5,719 bases of DNA from the NCBI GenBank assembly GCA_964403185.1, contig CAYOFK010000169.1:1-5719 (forward strand). The letters run 5' to 3'. The stretch comes from CAYOFK01 sp964403185. Lineage in GTDB: Bacteria; Bacteroidota; Bacteroidia; Bacteroidales; VadinHA17. Both the position numbers and the translations under genes were made by a program. A model generated the notes under the pieces. It ran no database searches and was not told the origin of the DNA. It was given only the letters and a program-made list of their open reading frames with translations. Positions 5,410-5,719 of this stretch are shown piece by piece; within the stretch, counting starts at the first letter, position 1, and the number at the start of each line of letters is the position of its first letter.

Positions 5410-5719
5410 ATGAAAAAGCATAATTTTTACGCTGGTCCGTCCATTCTTCCGCAGTTTACCATTGATAATGTAACAGAGGCAGTGAAGAATTTTGCAGGCA
5501 CCGGCCTGTCCCTTATGGAAGTTTCCCATAGAAGTAAGGAGTTTGTTGCAGTCATGGATGAGGCCCAGGCTTTGTTCAGGGAGTTGCTAAATATTCCGGA
5601 AGGGTACCACGTACTATTCCTGGGTGGAGGTGCCAGCACGCAATTTGCCATGATCCCCATGAACTTAATGCGCTCAAAATCGGCTTATCTGAACACAGGG
5701 TCCTGGGCTTCAAAAGCAT
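5410..5719 (+). CDS. serC: Phosphoserine aminotransferase, N-terminal fragment
   Basis: The first 103 codons of a PLP-dependent class V-fold aminotransferase, cut by the window end (family length about 355-360). SerC converts 3-phosphohydroxypyruvate plus glutamate to phosphoserine plus 2-oxoglutarate, the second step of serine synthesis, and can also act in pyridoxal phosphate synthesis. Diagnostic blocks: KHNFYAGPSILP (3-14), MEVSHRSKEF (36-45) with His40-Arg41 matching the substrate-binding pair, LFLGGGASTQFAMIPMN (69-85) with the GGGAST cofactor-phosphate loop, and YLNTGSWASKA (93-103) with Trp99 at the place of the Trp that stacks on PLP. I chose ATG 5410 because SerC proteins begin at this block. 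An in-frame ATG at 5356 would add 18 unconserved residues. The catalytic lysine lies beyond the window. The 149 bp before the gene are AT-rich; I see only a weak -7-like TAATTTTA at 5373-5380. Confidence 0.95.
   Translation, partial: MKKHNFYAGPSILPQFTIDNVTEAVKNFAGTGLSLMEVSHRSKEFVAVMDEAQALFRELLNIPEGYHVLFLGGGASTQFAMIPMNLMRSKSAYLNTGSWASKA

Overview
The window looks like chromosomal DNA from a member of the Bacteroidota, probably Bacteroidales/Marinilabiliales-like. The evidence is a TPR + beta-propeller + OmpA-type cell-envelope protein typical of that phylum, GcvT and SerC sequences of Bacteroidota character, genes without Shine-Dalgarno sequences, and several matches to the phylum's TAnnTTTG -7 promoter element. 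No phage, IS, CRISPR, tRNA or rRNA signal is visible.

Layout. (1) 1-214, minus: N-terminus of an exported, probably retropepsin-like aspartic protease cut by the window edge, with a -7 box just upstream. (2) 354-410: two hairpin + T-tract structures in tandem that would end the next minus-strand operon. (3) 447-1165, minus: a two-gene signalling operon, an Hpt phosphotransfer protein followed 14 nt later by a STAS anti-sigma factor antagonist. (4) 1166-1406: divergent promoter region. (5) 1407-3449, plus: a 680-residue PorE-like envelope protein (signal peptide, TPRs, five-bladed PD40 propeller, Pro-Glu linker, carboxypeptidase-regulatory-like domain, OmpA C-terminal peptidoglycan-binding domain). 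(6) 3450-4153: a 704-bp intergenic region dominated by three copies of a composite repeat (G/C-rich box, CATCCGCT octamers, a 29-nt near-perfect hairpin, a 12-mer tail that reads as Lys/Ala-rich protein on the minus strand). (7) 4154-5260, plus: gcvT, the glycine cleavage system T protein. (8) 5410-5719, plus: the first 103 codons of serC, phosphoserine aminotransferase, cut by the window end.

How they fit together. gcvT and serC both belong to serine/glycine/one-carbon metabolism: SerC makes phosphoserine, serine gives glycine, and GcvT moves the glycine-derived C1 unit to tetrahydrofolate. The Hpt-STAS pair is a phosphorelay/partner-switch module whose kinase and partner are not in the window; it is divergent from the envelope gene but nothing in the sequence proves a functional link. 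The least ordinary part is the repeat-filled spacer between the envelope gene and gcvT.
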